Origin: Anaerolineales bacterium
GTDB lineage: Bacteria; Chloroflexota; Anaerolineae; UBA7937
Length of the DNA stretch: 15,041 nt
Assembly (NCBI GenBank): GCA_030593425.1
Contig: JAUVHF010000023.1
Location: 1 to 15,041, forward strand
Direction of reading: 5' to 3'
Position numbers and translations under genes: made by a program. Under the pieces are notes generated by a model. The model saw nothing but the letters and a program-made list of their open reading frames with translations, did not search any database and was not told the origin of the DNA. Positions 12,405 through 15,041 of this stretch are shown here, one piece after another (positions within the stretch are counted from its first letter, which is position 1; the number at the start of each line of letters is the position of its first letter).

Positions 12405-14595
12405 GGGGAGATGGATCTGGGCGATTTTCCTCTCGATCGCTTTAGCCTTTCTACTTATTATTGGCTGTACGCAGCCTGAGACTAAACCGGGGCCTTCGGC
12501 CAGCCCTGAGCCTTCAGCCACATCCATTCCCTCTGTCCCCTCACCTACCCCCTCGCCTACACCTACCAGCATCCCTCCTCTTAGGCCTTTGGGGATGAGG
12601 CCACTATGGAGGCATCCCACCGATGAGGTGGTTTGGGATTTGGCGGCAGGAGATATAGATGGGGATGGCGAGAGCGAACTGGTAGCGGGCTCCCAGGACA
12701 AAAACGTCTATCTTCTCACCAGTGGGGGTGATCTCCTTTGGAGGTACGCCGCCCGAGCGGCCGTCTACACCGTAGCCCTGGCTGACCTGGAGGGAGACGG
12801 CCAAGGAGAGGTCATAGCCGGCTCCGATGACAACGATATATACGCTCTGAGTTCTGATGGCCGACTCCTTTGGCGGTATACTACGGGGAGTCGGGTGACG
12901 GAGGTAGTCGCCCAAGATCTGGACGGGGATGGTAGCCAGGAGATCCTGGCCGGTTCTTGGGATGGGTATCTCTATCTCTTAGGTGGCGATGGAGAGTTGC
13001 GTTGGCGGAGAGCCTTGGGTGGGGGCGCGACCAGCATCCGGGTTGCCGATTTGCAGAGCGATGGCCGGGGGGAGATAATCGTAGCCTCCGAGGAAGGAGG
13101 GGTAACCGCTTTCACTTCTGAGGGAGAGCGCCTTTGGAGTTATGAGGCTGGAGGCTATATACGCCAGATAGACGTTTATGATTTTGAGGGCCAGAAGAAG
13201 ATAGTTGTGGGCTCCAGTGAGGGAGTTCTCTACCTTCTGTCCAGCGAGGGCCAACTTCTCTGGTGGCGCGATGTGGGAAGCAGTATACCCACGCTTGGCA
13301 TCACTAACCTTGAGGGTTCGCCCAAGATATTCTTTGGCTCTGGGTACGACGATGGTCAGATCTATCTTCTGGACGGTCAAAAGGGGTGGGGCTTTTCCAC
13401 CGGAAGCGGGGTCTGGGCCCTGGATATCTTTTTCCTCGACGGTGAGGCGACTATAGTCGCTGGTGGAGACGAGGGTACCATCTACCTCTTGGACCGATAT
13501 GGGCGACTGCTGGGCAGTTACCATGTAGGGGGCAGAATCCACGGCCTCCTGGCTCATGATCTGGAGGGAGATGGGCGACCGGAGATTATCCTTCGTTCTG
13601 GGATCTATCTATACGCTTTGGAGATGACTTCAGGCAGGACAGAGGCTGAGACCCCCCAGATAACCCCTTACCCCTCGCTGGCGTTTTCCACACTCTCAAC
13701 CCAAGACGTGGGTCTCGTCGAGCTTGTGGCCGTGGGTGACATCCTCCTCTGTCGCACCGTGGAGGAGAGGATGAACCAGTATGGGGTAGAGTTCCCCTTT
13801 GCGGTTACAGGAGAGCTTTTGCGCTCTGCGGATATCGTCCTAGGGAACCTAGAGTGTCCCCTCTCCACTCGGGGAGAACCGATAGATAAGCGGTTCCTCT
13901 TCCGCGCCCATCCTCGAAACCTGGTTGCTTTGTCCTGGGCGGGCGTTGATATCGTCAGCCTGGCCAATAATCATCTCCTCGATTTCGGCGGAGAGGCGAT
14001 GAATGACACCTTGGAGGGGTTAAGAGATAGCGAAATTCTATATGTGGGGGCTGGCCTCTCTGAAGAAGAAGCCCATCGGCCGGTAATAATGGAAGTGAGA
14101 GGGGTAAAGATAGCCTTCTTGGCCTACGCGGCTATCAGGTGGAAAGGTTCACTGGAGGTGCCTACGGAGACGAGGGTGGCCTTTGCCGAGATCGATAGGG
14201 TAAGGGAAGATGTCAGGAAAGCGAAGGAGCAGGCCGATCTGGTGGTCGTCATCATGCACCTGGGGACCGAGTATCAAAGCCAGTCCGATGCGGAGCAGTT
14301 GGTGGTATCTCAAGCGGCGGTGGAAGCGGGGGCCACCCTGGTGATCGGCCACCACCCCCATCTCGTCCAAGAGACGACCTCCTATTTGGAGGGCTTTATC
14401 GCCTACAGCCTGGGCGATTTCGTCTTCGACATGCCTTGGGAGGAGGAAGGGGCCATCCTTCGGGCCTTTCTCACCGCCGATGGGTTAGAGCGAGTGGAGG
14501 TCATCCCGGTAGAGATCGTGGATGGCGTACAGCCCCGCCCTCTGCTTGACGAAGAGGGGAAACCGGTCATCTATACCGTCTATTCCAAAGAGTGA
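12391..14595 (+). CDS. Lipoprotein: FG-GAP/PQQ-like beta-propeller fused to CapA-type domain
   Basis: This is an exported protein of 734 residues. The signal peptide ends in a lipobox LIIGC (C26). A Pro/Ser/Thr tether (about 28-65) is followed by about eight repeats from 80 to 420. Each repeat combines a DxDGDG-like calcium loop, a hydrophobic AGS strand, a YLL strand and a LLWRY strand, forming an FG-GAP/PQQ-type propeller. The C-terminal part, from about 443, is a poly-gamma-glutamate CapA (PGA_cap) domain with calcineurin-like metal motifs: AVGDIL (D450), NLECPLS (486-492), ANNHLLDFG (N526, H528), MHLGTEY (H623) and GHHPHLVQ (H654, H655, H657). The joining of the two is unusual. The start is TTG with AAGG upstream, overlapping the previous gene by 14 bases; no ATG is available in frame before the signal peptide. 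The catalytic role is unproven. Confidence 0.87.
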   Translation: MLLDEGRWIWAIFLSIALAFLLIIGCTQPETKPGPSASPEPSATSIPSVPSPTPSPTPTSIPPLRPLGMRPLWRHPTDEVVWDLAAGDIDGDGESELVAGSQDKNVYLLTSGGDLLWRYAARAAVYTVALADLEGDGQGEVIAGSDDNDIYALSSDGRLLWRYTTGSRVTEVVAQDLDGDGSQEILAGSWDGYLYLLGGDGELRWRRALGGGATSIRVADLQSDGRGEIIVASEEGGVTAFTSEGERLWSYEAGGYIRQIDVYDFEGQKKIVVGSSEGVLYLLSSEGQLLWWRDVGSSIPTLGITNLEGSPKIFFGSGYDDGQIYLLDGQKGWGFSTGSGVWALDIFFLDGEATIVAGGDEGTIYLLDRYGRLLGSYHVGGRIHGLLAHDLEGDGRPEIILRSGIYLYALEMTSGRTEAETPQITPYPSLAFSTLSTQDVGLVELVAVGDILLCRTVEERMNQYGVEFPFAVTGELLRSADIVLGNLECPLSTRGEPIDKRFLFRAHPRNLVALSWAGVDIVSLANNHLLDFGGEAMNDTLEGLRDSEILYVGAGLSEEEAHRPVIMEVRGVKIAFLAYAAIRWKGSLEVPTETRVAFAEIDRVREDVRKAKEQADLVVVIMHLGTEYQSQSDAEQLVVSQAAVEAGATLVIGHHPHLVQETTSYLEGFIAYSLGDFVFDMPWEEEGAILRAFLTADGLERVEVIPVEIVDGVQPRPLLDEEGKPVIYTVYSKE

Positions 14596-15041
14596 TGAGA
14601 TACTGGCTACTTTCCATCGTCTTGATGATTTCAGCGGTCAGTTGCGCGGGCCCCTCGGCATCGGTGGAGCCTTCGGTTTTGCCCTCGCCCACCTTGGTGC
14701 CACCCACCGAGTCTGTAGCCCTGCCCACGCCAACGCCCAGGCAGTCTCTTCCTTCACCCACGCCCCAGTTCCACGAGAGGAGGCTTCTCGGCTACTCGCA
14801 GGAAGGCCGCCCCATAGTGGCCCATCGTTTCGGATGGGGTGAGGTTAAATTGGTTCTCTTGGGGGATATCCACGGGGGGACGGAGGAGAACACACATCGA
14901 CTGATGATTGAGGTGGTGGCTCATTACCGGGAGAACTTTACGGAGGTGCCATCTGAGGTCGCGCTCTGGATCATCCCCACTATCAATCCCGATGGTCTCG
15001 CCAGTGGCACGCGATGCAATGCCCGCGGCGTGGATTTGAAC
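14595..15041 (+). CDS. M14 zinc carboxypeptidase lipoprotein (5' part, truncated by window end)
   Basis: The first 149 residues of an exported peptidase of the M14 carboxypeptidase family. The signal peptide MRYWLLSIVLMISAVSC has a lipobox AVSC (C17). A Pro/Thr/Ser tether follows to about 58. The catalytic domain opens with LLGYSQEGRPI, then DIHGGTEENT with zinc ligands H93 and probably E97, and PTINPDG (128-134) and NARGVDLN (142-149), which carry the substrate-binding Arg/Asn of the family. The second zinc His and the catalytic Glu lie beyond the window. The ATG shares one base with the preceding stop (TGATG), so it is coupled to the propeller-CapA gene. The substrate may be cell-wall or extracellular peptide. 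Confidence 0.9.
   Translation, partial: MRYWLLSIVLMISAVSCAGPSASVEPSVLPSPTLVPPTESVALPTPTPRQSLPSPTPQFHERRLLGYSQEGRPIVAHRFGWGEVKLVLLGDIHGGTEENTHRLMIEVVAHYRENFTEVPSEVALWIIPTINPDGLASGTRCNARGVDLN

Noticed and set aside
1..15041. Insertion sequence, prophage or integron signals
   Set aside because: No transposase, integrase or phage gene and no flanking terminal repeats were found; gene content is chromosomal throughout.

Overview
The window looks like a contiguous piece of a bacterial chromosome with moderately high GC and many AGG (Arg) and ATA (Ile) codons. The best guess is a deep-branching, possibly thermophilic bacterium of the Chloroflexota type. The pointers are an archaeal-type ATP-dependent DNA ligase, a stand-alone LigD-type 3'-phosphoesterase, two-subunit class I fumarase, and lipoproteins whose mature ends carry Thr/Pro 'TPTPSP' tethers. 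That placement is inference; no rRNA or other taxonomic marker is present.

Layout. (1) 1-414: 3' end of rtcB on the plus strand, converging on a minus-strand block. (2) 4473-527, minus: era, then a sigma70-like promoter and fumA, a 250-bp gap with a possible small ORF, fumB, a HAD phosphatase and an HD-domain hydrolase. (3) 4544-8554, plus: a promoter and a leader with an attenuator-like hairpin, then MFS transporter, radical SAM protein, iron-sulfur flavoprotein, a C-GCAxxG-C-C redox protein and a LigD-like 3'-phosphoesterase, almost without gaps. (4) 8555-8719: non-coding and rich in inverted repeats. (5) 10929-8720, minus: ATP-dependent DNA ligase overlapping a DJ-1/PfpI protein. (6) 11036-15041, plus: a short RodZ-like membrane HTH protein, a Tat-type lipoprotein with a glutamine-amidotransferase fold, a beta-propeller/CapA fusion lipoprotein, and the start of an M14 carboxypeptidase lipoprotein.

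The most striking feature is the redox gene at 7651-8106. A strong ribosome binding site and ATG open a frame that meets an in-frame TGA at codon 24. This is where the family has its first conserved cysteine, and the frame then runs on through the remaining conserved cysteines. Beginning 12 nt past the TGA is a perfect 7+4 bp hairpin with one bulged U and a GGG loop, at the place expected for a bacterial SECIS element. I read it as a selenoprotein. Gene callers that do not model Sec would shorten it to a GTG or ATG inside the hairpin and lose the active-site residue. Its operon partners (Fe-S flavoprotein, radical SAM enzyme, transporter) suggest a selenium-dependent redox module of unknown substrate.

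Other points are the DNA-end repair pair (3'-phosphoesterase and ATP ligase as separate convergent genes), the apparently dead catalytic triad of the exported amidotransferase-like lipoprotein, the propeller-CapA fusion, and two divergent promoters whose -35 boxes are 3 bp apart.
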